Shown: piece after piece, positions 16,277 to 25,587 of the stretch | How positions within the stretch are numbered: the first letter of the stretch is position 1 | How the letters are laid out: the number at the start of each line of letters is the position of its first letter | Assembly: GCF_904831005.1 (NCBI RefSeq) | Contig: NZ_LR882982.1 | Span: 434,001 to 498,000 of the forward strand | Direction of reading: 5' to 3' | DNA from: Microbacterium hydrocarbonoxydans | Lineage (GTDB): Bacteria; Actinomycetota; Actinomycetes; Actinomycetales; Microbacteriaceae | DNA length: 64,000 bases | Notes under the pieces: generated by a model | The model's input: only the letters and a program-made list of their open reading frames with translations | Databases searched by the model: none | What the model was told of the DNA's origin: nothing | Made by a program: the position numbers and the translations under genes

Positions 16277-17656
16277 ATGGGCGCCAGGCAGACCGTCGTC
16301 CCCCAGACCGAGCCCCCGGTATCCGGGTTGAAGAAGATCGTGGCCGCCTCGATGGTGGGCACAGTGGTCGAGTGGTACGAGTTCTTCCTCTACGCCACCG
16401 CCGCGTCGCTCGTGTTCGGCACCTTCTTCTTCCCGAACGCCGGCACCGAGCTCGACGGCATCATCGCCGCCTTCCTCACCTACGCCGTGGGCTTCATCGC
16501 TCGTCCGCTCGGAGGCATCGTCTTCGGCCAGATCGGCGACAGACTGGGCCGCAAGCACACCCTGCAGATCACGATCATCCTGGTCGGGGTGGCCACCTTC
16601 CTCATGGGCTGCCTGCCCGGCTTCGACTCCATCGGCTACTGGGCGCCCGCTCTGCTGGTCGTCCTGCGGTTCATCCAGGGCTTCGCGGTGGGCGGCGAAT
16701 GGGGTGGCGCGGTGCTGCTGGTGGCCGAGCAGAGCCCCGACAGGTCGCGCGCGTTCTGGTCGAGCTGGCCCCAGGCCGCCGTCCCGGTCGGAAACCTGCT
16801 GGCCACACTGGTGCTGCTGGGCATGTCGTGGGCGCTCCCGTCCGACCAGTTCCTCAGCTGGGGCTGGCGCGTGGCCTTCTGGGTGTCGGCGATCGTCGTC
16901 GTCATCGGCTACTACATCCGCACCCATGTCAGCGAAGCGCCGATCTTCCTCGAAGCACGCGCGCAGGTCGAGGCCGACAAGGCCGCCAGCTACGGAGTCC
17001 TCGAGGTCGTGCGCAGATACCCCCGCGGCATCTTCGGAGCCATGGGCCTCCGCTTCGCGGAGAACATCCTGTACTACATCATCGTGTCCTTCACGATCGT
17101 GTATCTGAAGACCGTGCACGAATACGACACGAGCCAGCTGCTCCTCGCGCTGCTGGTCGCACACGCGATCCACTTCCTGGTGATCCCGCAGGTCGGGCGT
17201 CTCTCGGATGTCTGGGGCCGCAAGCCCGTCTACCTGGCCGGTGCGCTGCTCGGAGCCAGCTGGGCCTTCTTCGCCTTCCCGATGTTCGACACTCAGAATC
17301 CGTTCGTCATCATCGCCGCCGTCACGATCGGGCTCTGCTTCCATGCCCTCATGTATGCAGGGCAGCCGGCCATCATGTCCGAGATGTTCCCGACCCGCAT
17401 GCGGTACTCCGGAGTCTCCCTGGGCTACCAGGTCACCTCGATCGTCGCGGGTTCGCTCGCGCCGATCATCGCCACGGCGCTGCTGCAGGACTTCGATTCC
17501 TGGCTGCCGGTGGCCGTCTACGTGGCTGCAGCGTGCGCCGTCACCGCGATCGCGGTGGTCACTCTGAAAGAGACCAGAGGCGTCTCGCTGCACGACATCG
17601 ATGACGCGGATGCCCGCAAGCACGGTCTGAACACGCCTCGAGTGAGCGCCTCGTGA
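16277..17656 (+). CDS. MHS-family MFS transporter (organic acid:H+ symporter)
   Basis: A 459-residue, 12-helix permease of the metabolite:H+ symporter branch. The signatures are ASMVGTVVEWYEFFLY at the N-terminus, GQIGDRLGRKHTL between helices 2 and 3, and RFIQGFAVGGEWGGAVLL. Relatives carry shikimate, proline/betaine, alpha-ketoglutarate or other acids. The next gene starts within its stop codon and is a 3-hydroxybutyrate dehydrogenase-like SDR, so the cargo may be 3-hydroxybutyrate or another hydroxy acid. Confidence 0.93.
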   Translation: MGARQTVVPQTEPPVSGLKKIVAASMVGTVVEWYEFFLYATAASLVFGTFFFPNAGTELDGIIAAFLTYAVGFIARPLGGIVFGQIGDRLGRKHTLQITIILVGVATFLMGCLPGFDSIGYWAPALLVVLRFIQGFAVGGEWGGAVLLVAEQSPDRSRAFWSSWPQAAVPVGNLLATLVLLGMSWALPSDQFLSWGWRVAFWVSAIVVVIGYYIRTHVSEAPIFLEARAQVEADKAASYGVLEVVRRYPRGIFGAMGLRFAENILYYIIVSFTIVYLKTVHEYDTSQLLLALLVAHAIHFLVIPQVGRLSDVWGRKPVYLAGALLGASWAFFAFPMFDTQNPFVIIAAVTIGLCFHALMYAGQPAIMSEMFPTRMRYSGVSLGYQVTSIVAGSLAPIIATALLQDFDSWLPVAVYVAAACAVTAIAVVTLKETRGVSLHDIDDADARKHGLNTPRVSAS

Positions 17657-18450
17657 CCGGTCCCCACGCCGAGGCGGCGAGCGTGCCCGGGCAACCGCTG
17701 AGCGGCCGACGGGCTCTGGTCACAGGAGGAGCCGGCGGCATCGGCCTGGCGGTCGTGCGAGCGTTGGCTGCGCGTGGTGCTCAGGTCGTCGTGGCCGACA
17801 AAGACCGCGCGCGGTGCGATGCCGTCGCGGCCGAGGTCGGCGGTTCCAGTTGGCCGGTCGATCTTCTGGATCCTGCCGCGGTCGCCGAGAACGAGTTGGC
17901 TCGGGTCCTCGCCGACGTGGACATCCTCGTGAACAACGCCGGAATCCAGCACATCAGCCCCATCGAGGACTTCGATCCGCAGGACTTCCGGCGGATCATG
18001 ACTCTCATGCTGGAGGTTCCGTTCCTCCTGATCCGCGCGGCGCTGCCCGGGATGTACGCGCGGGGCTTCGGTCGGATCATCAACGTGTCGTCGGTGCACG
18101 GGCTGCGCGCCTCTGCGTACAAGTCGGCCTACGTCACGGCCAAGCACGGGCTCGAGGGGCTCTCGAAGGTGGCAGCCCTAGAAGGCGGGGAGCACGGCGT
18201 CACCAGCAACTGCGTCAATCCCGGCTACGTGCGCACCGCGCTGGTCGAGAAGCAGCTCGCCGACCAGGCTCGGGTGCACGGCATCCCCGAAGCCGAGGTG
18301 CTGGCGGGGATCATGCTCACCGAGAGTGCGATCAAGCGCCTGGTCGAGCCCGACGAGGTCGCATCCCTGATCGCCTGGCTGGCGGGCGACGACGCATCGA
18401 TGGTCACCGGAGCCAGCTACGCCATGGACGGCGGGTGGTCGGCTCGGTGA
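17653..18450 (+). CDS. SDR oxidoreductase, 3-hydroxybutyrate dehydrogenase-like
   Basis: A 265-residue SDR with TGGAGGIG (cofactor), NNAG, an SSV...YVTAKHG active site and the C-terminal FVTGASYAMDGGW-type end. The segment NNAGIQHISPIEDF, the LVEKQLADQA stretch and the overall length resemble bacterial D-3-hydroxybutyrate dehydrogenase, which makes acetoacetate with NAD+. GTG 17653 overlaps the transporter stop by four bases. With the transporter and divergent LysR it forms an uptake-and-oxidation cassette. Substrate is inferred from similarity and context. Confidence 0.85.
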   Translation: MTGPHAEAASVPGQPLSGRRALVTGGAGGIGLAVVRALAARGAQVVVADKDRARCDAVAAEVGGSSWPVDLLDPAAVAENELARVLADVDILVNNAGIQHISPIEDFDPQDFRRIMTLMLEVPFLLIRAALPGMYARGFGRIINVSSVHGLRASAYKSAYVTAKHGLEGLSKVAALEGGEHGVTSNCVNPGYVRTALVEKQLADQARVHGIPEAEVLAGIMLTESAIKRLVEPDEVASLIAWLAGDDASMVTGASYAMDGGWSAR

Positions 18451-18487
18451 CCTCTCGGGGATCCGGCCGCCGCGCTACCGTGGAGCT

Positions 18488-19474
18488 GTGCCCTCGCTCT
18501 CACCCGTCATCGCAGAGATCCGCCTCGCTGTGCGCACCGCGCTCGTCGACTTGCCGGAGGGATCGACCGTCGTGGTCGCACTCTCGGGAGGAGCGGACTC
18601 ACTCGCGCTCGCCGCGGCGACGGCTTTCGAGGGAGCCAAGCTCGGGCTGCGGACGGCGAGCCTGACGGTCGACCACGGGCTGCAGGGCGACTCGGATGCC
18701 GTCGCGGCGCGCGCTGCGCGCACCGCCGCGGCTCTTGGACTTGATGCCCTCATCGTGCGCGTCGAGGTCGGCGACGAAGGCGGTCCGGAGGCCGCGGCGC
18801 GCGAGGCCCGGTATCGAGTGCTGAAGGATGCGGCGGCGGATGTCGGAGCGTCGGCCGTGCTCCTCGGGCACACACTCGACGATCAGGCCGAGACGGTGCT
18901 GCTCGGCCTCGCACGCGGATCCGGTGCCGTGAGTCTGCAGGGGATGGCGCCCGTGCGCGCAGACGGCGAGGGGCTGCGCTGGGTGCGTCCGCTGCTCGGT
19001 GTGCGTCGGGAGACGACGCGCGCGTTCTGCGCGGCATCCGGTCTCGACGTGTGGGACGACCCCCACAACTCCGAGCAGCGCTTCGCCCGGGTGCGCGTGC
19101 GCGAGCGGGTGCTGCCTGTGCTCGAAGCCGAGATAGGCCCCGGTATCGCCGAAGCCCTCGCCCGCACGGCCGAGCAGCTCCGCGAAGACGCTGAGGCGTT
19201 CGACGAGATGATCCACGAGACCATCGAAGACATCGTCGAGCACGCCGAGGCGGGGATCTCGGTCAGCGTCGCCGCCCTCGCCGCGAACCCCGCGGCGCTG
19301 CGTAACCGGATCATCCGGCTCGTGGTCGACAGCGAGTTCGGGGTCAGCCTCACCCGGCTGCAGACGCTCGAGGTCGCGCGCCTGGCGACCGACTGGTCGG
19401 GTCAGGGCCCGATCGACCTGCCCGCGTGCTCGGCCGCTCGAGTCGGCGGACGCATCGTGTTCACCGCGCGCTGA
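18488..19474 (+). CDS. tilS: tRNA(Ile)-lysidine synthase
   Basis: A 328-residue PP-loop ATPase that converts the wobble cytidine of tRNA-Ile(CAU) to lysidine. VVVALSGGADSLALA carries the SGGxDS loop; VDHGLQ, GHTLDDQAETVLLGLARGSG and the RPLLGVRR segment are TilS hallmarks. GTG 18488 is the start. It opens the conserved tilS-hpt-ftsH-fol block, although hairpin repeats and a DUF937 gene separate it from hpt. Confidence 0.95.
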   Translation: MPSLSPVIAEIRLAVRTALVDLPEGSTVVVALSGGADSLALAAATAFEGAKLGLRTASLTVDHGLQGDSDAVAARAARTAAALGLDALIVRVEVGDEGGPEAAAREARYRVLKDAAADVGASAVLLGHTLDDQAETVLLGLARGSGAVSLQGMAPVRADGEGLRWVRPLLGVRRETTRAFCAASGLDVWDDPHNSEQRFARVRVRERVLPVLEAEIGPGIAEALARTAEQLREDAEAFDEMIHETIEDIVEHAEAGISVSVAALAANPAALRNRIIRLVVDSEFGVSLTRLQTLEVARLATDWSGQGPIDLPACSAARVGGRIVFTAR

Positions 19475-19499
19475 GCCCGGAACCCCCACCGCTGTTCGA

Positions 19500-19820
19500 G
19501 ACGAAGCGTGGCGAGCCCGGCTCGGGACGTTTCGTCTCCGTCGCTCAACGACCGGGTGGGTGGTGCTTCCGCGGTCGTTGAGCGAGCCCGGCGGAGCCGA
19601 GCGAGACGAAACGTGGCAACTCCGCTCGGGACGTTTCGTCTCCGTCGACTTCGTCGTCGTCGCTCAACGACCGGGTGGGTGCTGGCGCCGCGGTCGTTGA
19701 GCGAGCCCGGCGGAGCCGAGCGAGACGAAACGTGGCAGGTCGGCTCGCGGCGTTTAGCCGCCGTCGCTCAACGACCGGGTGGGTGCTGGCGCCACGGTCG
19801 TTGAGCGAGCGCGGCGGAGC
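19500..19820. repeat. Three GC-rich intergenic hairpin repeats
   Basis: The 349 bp between tilS and the DUF937 gene hold no credible gene. The 13-bp inverted pair CGCTCAACGACCG / CGGTCGTTGAGCG occurs three times: 19542-19554/19572-19584, 19661-19673/19691-19703 and 19765-19777/19795-19807. Between them a shared block (GAGCGAGCCCGGCGGAGCCG... then GAGACGAAACGTGGCA) is repeated. A single arm also occurs at 11773-11785 and a partial one near 21132-21145, so this is a dispersed, REP-like family. Confidence 0.85.
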
Positions 19821-19823
19821 CGA

Positions 19824-20414
19824 TCACCTCTTGCCGCCGAGGAGCCCTCCCAGCAGGTCTCCGATGCCGCCACCGCCCGACGACTTGTCGCCGCCGAGGA
19901 GGCCGCCGAGCAGATCGCCGATGCCACCACCGCCCGTCGAGTCGCCGCCGCCGAGCAGGCCGCCGATCACGTCGCCGATCCCGCCACCGCCCGACGGTGC
20001 CTCTGCCGTGTCGGCCTTGGTGCTCTTGTCCTTGTTCGCGTTGGCGATGAGCCCCATCACGATCGGGGCGAGGATCGGCAGCAGCTTGCCGAAGTCGATG
20101 CCGGCCGTCTTCGGCGACTCGGTGAGCTTCTCGGTGACCTTCTTCTCGTCGGCACCGAGGATGTGCGAGACGATCTTGCCGCCGTCGGCCTGATCGATGT
20201 CGTCGACCTTCGAGGCGCCTGTCGTGCCTTCGTGACGCTTCAGCGCGTTCTCGATCGCAGACGAGCCCTCCGAGGTGGAGGCGTTCTTGGCGAGGCCGCC
20301 GAGCAGCACCGCGCCACCCTGCTCGACTCCGGCCCTCGCGACTTCGGGGGAGACTCCGAGCTTCGCGGCGATGTCGTCGATCGGCACCTGCTTCAGAATG
20401 TCGTCAAGAGCCAT
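19824..20414 (-). CDS. DUF937 (YidB-like) protein with glycine-rich repeats
   Basis: A 196-residue protein; ATG 20414 follows GGAAGGA. The DUF937 domain covers the first 120 residues (DDILKQVPIDDIAAKLGVS, GAVLLGGLAKN, KIVSHILGADE, LLPILAPIVMGLI). The tail is three near-identical units, GGGGIGDVIGGLLGG, GGGGIGDLLGGLLGG and again GGGGIGDLLGGLLGG, with short polar spacers. It is convergent with tilS and divergent from hpt. DUF937 proteins are of unknown function; the repeats may mediate self-assembly. Confidence 0.88.
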   Translation of the reverse strand: MALDDILKQVPIDDIAAKLGVSPEVARAGVEQGGAVLLGGLAKNASTSEGSSAIENALKRHEGTTGASKVDDIDQADGGKIVSHILGADEKKVTEKLTESPKTAGIDFGKLLPILAPIVMGLIANANKDKSTKADTAEAPSGGGGIGDVIGGLLGGGDSTGGGGIGDLLGGLLGGDKSSGGGGIGDLLGGLLGGKR

Positions 20415-20552
20415 GGAGATTCCTTCCGTCGTGGGCATCCGCCCGTCTCACGGCTCAGGGTAATGCGGATGCGGGCGGCGCACCCGGAATTCTGGTTGAG
20501 GATCTGCGGATCCTGTGCGGGAGCATCGGTGCGCGTCACCTAAGATCGATCC

Positions 20553-21104
20553 ATGCGCGCCGCGGAAATCCAGGACGACCTTGCCCAGATCCTCGTCACC
20601 GAGGAGGAGATCATCGCGAAGCTCGACGAGCTCGCGGCTCAGGTCGCCATCGACTACGAGGGCAAGGAGCTCATCCTCGTCGGTGTGCTGAAGGGCGCGG
20701 TCATGGTCATGGCCGACTTCGCACGCGCGCTGCCTTTCCACGCCCCGATGGACTGGATGGCGGTGTCGAGCTACGGCGCCAGCACCAAGTCGAGCGGTGT
20801 GGTGCAGATCCGCAAAGACCTCGACACCGATCTGAACGGCAAGCACGTGCTGATCGTCGAGGACATCATCGACTCGGGGCTCACCCTCAGCTGGCTGCTC
20901 GAGAACTTCGAGTCGCGCGGCGCCGAATCGATCGAGGTCCTCGCGCTGCTGCGCAAGCCCGAAGCAGCCAAGGTCGTCATCGACTGCAAGTACGTCGGCT
21001 TCGACATCCCCACCGACTTCGTCGTCGGGTACGGGCTCGACTACGACGAGCGCTACCGCAACCTGCGCGACGTGGCGGTGCTCGCGCCGCACGTCTACAG
21101 CTGA
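20553..21104 (+). CDS. hpt: Hypoxanthine phosphoribosyltransferase
   Basis: A 183-residue purine-salvage enzyme that makes IMP/GMP from hypoxanthine/guanine and PRPP. The PRPP-binding motif VLIVEDIIDSGLTLS is near residues 96-110; VGVLKGAVMVMADFARAL and the C-terminal FVVGYGLDYDERYRNL are typical. It stands in the conserved order before ftsH. Confidence 0.97.
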   Translation: MRAAEIQDDLAQILVTEEEIIAKLDELAAQVAIDYEGKELILVGVLKGAVMVMADFARALPFHAPMDWMAVSSYGASTKSSGVVQIRKDLDTDLNGKHVLIVEDIIDSGLTLSWLLENFESRGAESIEVLALLRKPEAAKVVIDCKYVGFDIPTDFVVGYGLDYDERYRNLRDVAVLAPHVYS

Positions 21105-21232
21105 CCGCGTCTCGTCTCGGCGCAGGCTCCTCGATCAACGACCGGGGACTGGATCCTTGAGTCTGCAGAACGGTACGCCGTGGGTGAACGCACAGCAGGC
21201 ACCTAGCGCCTGCGCGATACGCTGATCCGACC

Positions 21233-23233
21233 ATGGATGTCAAGAAGCTCACGCGGAACCCGCTGATCTACGTCGCTCTGATCGGGCTGCTGCTGTTCGG
21301 CGGCTTCCTGCTGATCTCGAACCTCGGCGCGCCGAAGCAGATCACGACGCAGGAGGGCCTCGAGCTGCTCTCCGGCAAGACGGTGACCGAGGTCGTCACG
21401 ACCGACGGCGACCAGCGCGTCGACATGACGCTGTCGAAGGCGTTCGAGGGCTCCGAGAACGTGCAGTTCTACTACGTCGAGGCCCGCGCAGACGAGGTCG
21501 TCTCGGCGATCAACGCCGCAGAGCCCAAGGACGGCTTCAATGATGCCGTGCCGCGGGCGACCTGGTTCGACGGCATCCTCTCCCTTCTTCTCCCGCTCGT
21601 GCTGCTCGGTCTGCTCTTCTGGTGGCTGCTCTCGTCGATGCAGGGCGGCGGCGGCAAGGTCATGCAGTTCGGCAAGTCCAAGGCCAAGCTCGTCAACAAG
21701 GAGACGCCGACCGTCACGTTCGCCGACGTCGCGGGTGCCGACGAGGCGATCGAGGAGCTCCACGAGATCAAGGAGTTCCTGCAGGACCCGGCCAAGTTCC
21801 AGGCGATCGGTGCCCGCATCCCCAAGGGCGTGCTGCTGTACGGCCCTCCAGGAACCGGAAAGACCCTGCTCGCCCGCGCCGTCGCCGGCGAGGCGGGAGC
21901 CCCGTTCTACTCGATCTCGGGTTCGGACTTCGTCGAGATGTTCGTCGGTGTGGGTGCGTCGCGCGTGCGCGACCTGTTCAACCAGGCGAAGGAGAACTCG
22001 CCCGCGATCATCTTCATCGATGAGATCGATGCCGTCGGGCGCCACCGCGGCGCGGGCATGGGCGGCGGAAACGACGAGCGCGAGCAGACGCTCAACCAGA
22101 TGCTCGTCGAGATGGACGGCTTCGACCCGAACGCGAACGTCATCGTGATCGCGGCGACCAACCGCCCCGACATCCTCGACCCCGCTCTGCTGCGTCCCGG
22201 CCGCTTCGACCGCCAGATCGGCGTCGACGCTCCCGACCTTCGCGGTCGTCAGAAGATCCTCGAGGTGCACAGCAAGGGCAAGCCCCTCTCGAAGAGCGTC
22301 GACCTCGAGGTCGTGGCCCGCAAGACCCCCGGCTTCACGGGTGCCGATCTCGCGAACGTCCTCAACGAGGCCGCGCTGCTGACCGCGCGCTCGAACGCGC
22401 AGCTCGTCGACAACCGCGCGCTCGATGAGGCCATCGACCGTGTGATCGCCGGTCCCCAGCGCCGCACACGCGTGATGAAGGACAAGGAGAAGCTCATCAC
22501 CGCGTATCACGAGGGCGGTCACGCTCTCGCGGCGGCGGCGATGAACTACACCGACCCCGTGACCAAGATCACGATCCTTCCCCGCGGCAAGGCCCTCGGC
22601 TACACGATGGTGCTGCCGCTCGACGACAAGTACTCCGTCACGCGCAATGAGCTGCAGGATCAGCTCACCTATGCGATGGGCGGTCGTGTCGCCGAGGAGA
22701 TCGTGTTCCACGACCCCACCACGGGCGCCTCGAACGACATCGAGAAGGCCACGTCGATCGCCCGCAAGATGGTGATCGAGTACGGCATGACGACTCAGGT
22801 CGGGCCTGTGAAGCTCGGCTCCGAGGGTGGCGACGTGTTCGTCGCGCGCGACATGGGGCGCGGTCGCGAGTATTCCGAGAAGGTCGCCGAGCGGGTCGAC
22901 GCCGAGGTGCGCGCGCTCATCGAGCAGGCCCACAACGAGGCGTACGAGGTCATCAGCAACAACCGCGACATCCTCGACAAGCTCGCCCTCGCGCTTCTCG
23001 AGGAGGAGACCCTCGACCACAACCAGATCGCCGAGATCTTCACCGAGGTGAAGAAGCTGCCCGAGCGTCCGCTCTGGCTGTCGAGCGAGGCTCGGCCCGT
23101 CTCCGAGCTGCCTCCGATCGAGGTGCCGAAGAAGGACATGCCGCTGGCGGCATCCGTCGAGGCACCCGCGGCTGCTCCGCGCACCCAGCCGGGATCGGCC
23201 GGTGCCGGTCAGACGCGACCCGCGACGGCCTGA
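21233..23233 (+). CDS. ftsH: ATP-dependent zinc metalloprotease FtsH
   Basis: A 666-residue membrane-bound AAA+ protease. There are two N-terminal membrane helices (about 10-29 and 111-135) around a periplasmic-side domain. The AAA module has GPPGTGKT (Walker A), [11 protein letters not shown] (Walker B) and the second region of homology with [18 protein letters not shown]. The zinc protease has HEGGH near residue 426. Its Pro/Ala-rich end is the usual variable tail. No clear Shine-Dalgarno precedes ATG 21233. The folate genes follow within 3 bp, so they probably share its transcript. Confidence 0.98.
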   Translation: MDVKKLTRNPLIYVALIGLLLFGGFLLISNLGAPKQITTQEGLELLSGKTVTEVVTTDGDQRVDMTLSKAFEGSENVQFYYVEARADEVVSAINAAEPKDGFNDAVPRATWFDGILSLLLPLVLLGLLFWWLLSSMQGGGGKVMQFGKSKAKLVNKETPTVTFADVAGADEAIEELHEIKEFLQDPAKFQAIGARIPKGVLLYGPPGTGKTLLARAVAGEAGAPFYSISGSDFVEMFVGVGASRVRDLFNQAKENSPAIIFIDEIDAVGRHRGAGMGGGNDEREQTLNQMLVEMDGFDPNANVIVIAATNRPDILDPALLRPGRFDRQIGVDAPDLRGRQKILEVHSKGKPLSKSVDLEVVARKTPGFTGADLANVLNEAALLTARSNAQLVDNRALDEAIDRVIAGPQRRTRVMKDKEKLITAYHEGGHALAAAAMNYTDPVTKITILPRGKALGYTMVLPLDDKYSVTRNELQDQLTYAMGGRVAEEIVFHDPTTGASNDIEKATSIARKMVIEYGMTTQVGPVKLGSEGGDVFVARDMGRGREYSEKVAERVDAEVRALIEQAHNEAYEVISNNRDILDKLALALLEEETLDHNQIAEIFTEVKKLPERPLWLSSEARPVSELPPIEVPKKDMPLAASVEAPAAAPRTQPGSAGAGQTRPATA

Positions 23234-23236
23234 CCC

Positions 23237-23833
23237 GTGTCCGTCGACCGCGCACGCGTCGAGCGGATCACACGCGAGCTGCTCGAGGCGATCGGAGAGG
23301 ATCCGGACCGCCCGGGGCTGAGGCAGACGCCGTCACGGATGGCCGAGCTGTACTCGGAGTTCTTCGCCGGGGTCGGGCAGGATGCGGCGGCGCCCCTCGC
23401 GCACACGATCAGCGTGACCCGAGGACCCGCACCCGACACGCTGCCCTCGGGTGCCGTGCTGCTGCGCGACATCCGCTTCCGATCGGTGTGCGAGCATCAC
23501 CTCCTGCCGTTCGCGGGTCGCGCGCACATCGCGTACCTGCCGGGCGAGCAGGTCGTCGGGCTCGGAGCGCTCGTGCGCGTGGTCGAGATCCTCGCGACTC
23601 GGCCGCAGGTGCAGGAACGACTGGGCGAGCAGATCGCCGACACGATCGCCGAGAATCTCGACACCCGCGGCGTGCTGGTGGTTCTCGACGCCAGCCACGG
23701 ATGCGTGACCATGCGTGGCGGACGCCAGCCCGAGGCCTCCACACTGACGATCGCCGCGCGCGGCGAGTACACGGATCCCGTGTCTCGCACCGAGCTGATC
23801 GCGCTGATCGGCGCAGGGGCCTCGCACGGATGA
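23237..23833 (+). CDS. folE: GTP cyclohydrolase I
   Basis: A 198-residue enzyme for the first step of folate synthesis (GTP to dihydroneopterin triphosphate). The zinc ligands are visible in SVCEHHLLPFAGRAHIAY and in HGCVTMRG. GTG 23237 lies 3 bp after the ftsH stop, and the end overlaps folP by four bases. Confidence 0.97.
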   Translation: MSVDRARVERITRELLEAIGEDPDRPGLRQTPSRMAELYSEFFAGVGQDAAAPLAHTISVTRGPAPDTLPSGAVLLRDIRFRSVCEHHLLPFAGRAHIAYLPGEQVVGLGALVRVVEILATRPQVQERLGEQIADTIAENLDTRGVLVVLDASHGCVTMRGGRQPEASTLTIAARGEYTDPVSRTELIALIGAGASHG

Positions 23834-24636
23834 CCGGTATCTGGGGCATCGTCAACGTCACACCCGATTCGTTCAGCGACGGAGGACGTTTTCTCGACGT
23901 CGATCGGGCTGTCGCGCACGGCTTGAGCCTGCGCGCCGACGGCGCCACGGTGCTCGACATCGGGGGAGAGTCGACGCGTCCGGGGGCGGAGCGTGTGGGC
24001 CCCGCGATCGAGCAGGAGCGCGTGCTGCCTGTGATCGAGCAGCTCGTCGCCGCAGGCGTTCCCGTGAGCATCGACACGCTGAATGCCTCGACCGCCGCTG
24101 CTGCCGTGCGGGCCGGCGCGCGCATCGTCAATGACGTGTCGGGCGGGCTGGCCGACCCCGAGATGCTCGCGGCCGTCGCCAGCACGGGAGCCGACTATGC
24201 GATCGGGCATTGGCGCGGCTTCTCCGCCGACATGTACGCGAAGGCGGAGTATCGGCGCATCGCCCGTGAGGTCGCGGCAGAGCTGAAGGAGCGCATGGGG
24301 GATGCGGCGTCGGCGGGCATCGCACCGTCTCGCCTCATCGTCGATCCCGGCATCGGATTCGCCAAGGCGGGGGCACAGAACTGGGAGCTCCTGCGCGGGC
24401 TCGACGAGGTCATCGCACTGGGGCCGCGAGTGCTGATCGGCACATCTCGTAAGCGCTTTCTCGCTGAGGCTCTGCAGCACGCAGCGCCCGAGCAGGACGC
24501 ATCCGAGAACCGTCGCGACCTCGCCACCGCGGTGACCAGCGCGTTGGCGGCGCGGGCCGGGGTCTGGGCCGTGCGCGTGCACGACGTGGCCGCCACGCGG
24601 GATGCTCTGGCGATCACCCACGCGTGGGATGGTTGA
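23830..24636 (+). CDS. folP: Dihydropteroate synthase
   Basis: A 268-residue TIM-barrel enzyme that joins p-aminobenzoate to the pterin; it is the sulfonamide target. GIVNVTPDSFSDGGRF, DIGGESTRPGA, IVNDVSGG and GIGFAKAGAQNWELL are classic family motifs. ATG 23830 sits in the folE stop. Adjacent to folB by three bases. Confidence 0.97.
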   Translation: MTGIWGIVNVTPDSFSDGGRFLDVDRAVAHGLSLRADGATVLDIGGESTRPGAERVGPAIEQERVLPVIEQLVAAGVPVSIDTLNASTAAAAVRAGARIVNDVSGGLADPEMLAAVASTGADYAIGHWRGFSADMYAKAEYRRIAREVAAELKERMGDAASAGIAPSRLIVDPGIGFAKAGAQNWELLRGLDEVIALGPRVLIGTSRKRFLAEALQHAAPEQDASENRRDLATAVTSALAARAGVWAVRVHDVAATRDALAITHAWDG

Positions 24637-24639
24637 CCC

Positions 24640-25032
24640 ATGGATTTCCTCGACGAGATCGTTCTCACCGGACTCACCGTTTTCGGCCGGCACGGCGTCT
24701 ACGACCACGAGCGTGAAGACGGCCAGGAGTTCACGATCGATCTGACGCTGCGGATGCCACTGCGCGACGCAGCCGCATCCGACGATGTCGTCGACACCGT
24801 GCACTACGGAGAACTGGCCGAGAAGGTGGCGGCGGTGGTCGCCGGTGAGCCGGTGAACCTCATCGAGACGCTCGCCGAGCGCATCGCCGACGTCGCGCTT
24901 TTCGACACGCGCGTGCACTCCGTCACGGTCACCGTGCACAAGCCGCACGCGCCCATCGCGCTGACCTTCGCCGATGTCGCCGTCACGGTGCACCGGGCGC
25001 AACTGCATGCGGCCGTGGGGTTCTCGCGATGA
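24640..25032 (+). CDS. folB: Dihydroneopterin aldolase
   Basis: A 130-residue enzyme that forms 6-hydroxymethyl-dihydropterin. The opening LTGLTVFGRHGVYDHERE and later VNLIETLAERIA are the FolB signatures; the VTVTVHKPHAPI strand is conserved. The folK start overlaps its stop. Confidence 0.95.
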   Translation: MDFLDEIVLTGLTVFGRHGVYDHEREDGQEFTIDLTLRMPLRDAAASDDVVDTVHYGELAEKVAAVVAGEPVNLIETLAERIADVALFDTRVHSVTVTVHKPHAPIALTFADVAVTVHRAQLHAAVGFSR

Positions 25033-25583
25033 GCCGCAACCTGACGAATCCGCTGGCCGGACCCGCTCCTCGCGAAGGGCGGCCCGACGCGGTCGCGGTC
25101 GTCGCGTTCGGTGCGAACCTGGGCGACCGTGAGGACACGATCCGTGCGGCGGCCGAGCGCATCTCTCGTCTGCCCCTCGTGAGCGAGGTCCGGCTGTCGC
25201 CGCTCATCGAGACCGTGGCGCTGCGCCTCGACGGTCCTGATCCGGATGCCCCTGGATACGTGAACGCCGCAGCGCTCGTGCGCACGCGACTCGCGCCGTC
25301 CATCCTGCTCGGCATGCTCCATGCGATCGAGGACGAGTACGGACGCGAACGCCACGAGCGCTGGGGCGACCGCACTCTGGATCTCGATCTGATCGCCTAC
25401 GGCGACGAGACCTCCGACGACGAGCACCTGCAGCTGCCGCATCCGCGCGCGGCCCAGCGCCTGTTCGTTCTCGAGCCGTGGCTGGCGCTCGATGCGGATG
25501 CCGAGCTGCCGGGACACGGTCGCGTGGTCGACCTCGTCGCGGGACTGCGTGCCGGCGCTCGGGCTGATGGCGAAGAGCGGTGA
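25029..25583 (+). CDS. folK: HPPK, 6-hydroxymethyl-dihydropterin pyrophosphokinase
   Basis: A 184-residue kinase that activates the pterin before FolP acts. VVAFGANLGDREDTIR, the EDEYGRERHERWGDRTLDLD region (key RWGDRTLDLDL) and LPHPRAAQR are family marks. It overlaps folB by four bases, which makes a complete folE-P-B-K operon. Confidence 0.96.
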   Translation: MSRNLTNPLAGPAPREGRPDAVAVVAFGANLGDREDTIRAAAERISRLPLVSEVRLSPLIETVALRLDGPDPDAPGYVNAAALVRTRLAPSILLGMLHAIEDEYGRERHERWGDRTLDLDLIAYGDETSDDEHLQLPHPRAAQRLFVLEPWLALDADAELPGHGRVVDLVAGLRAGARADGEER

Positions 25584-25587
25584 TCCG

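Noticed and set aside
15191..17623. One continuous 810-codon minus-strand frame
   Set aside because: Only the last 311 codons are LysR. The upstream part is antisense to the MHS transporter and low in complexity, so the start at 16126 is kept.
19542..19807. CRISPR-like array
   Set aside because: The three repeats are perfect hairpins with loops that are nearly alike. There are no unique spacers and no cas genes.
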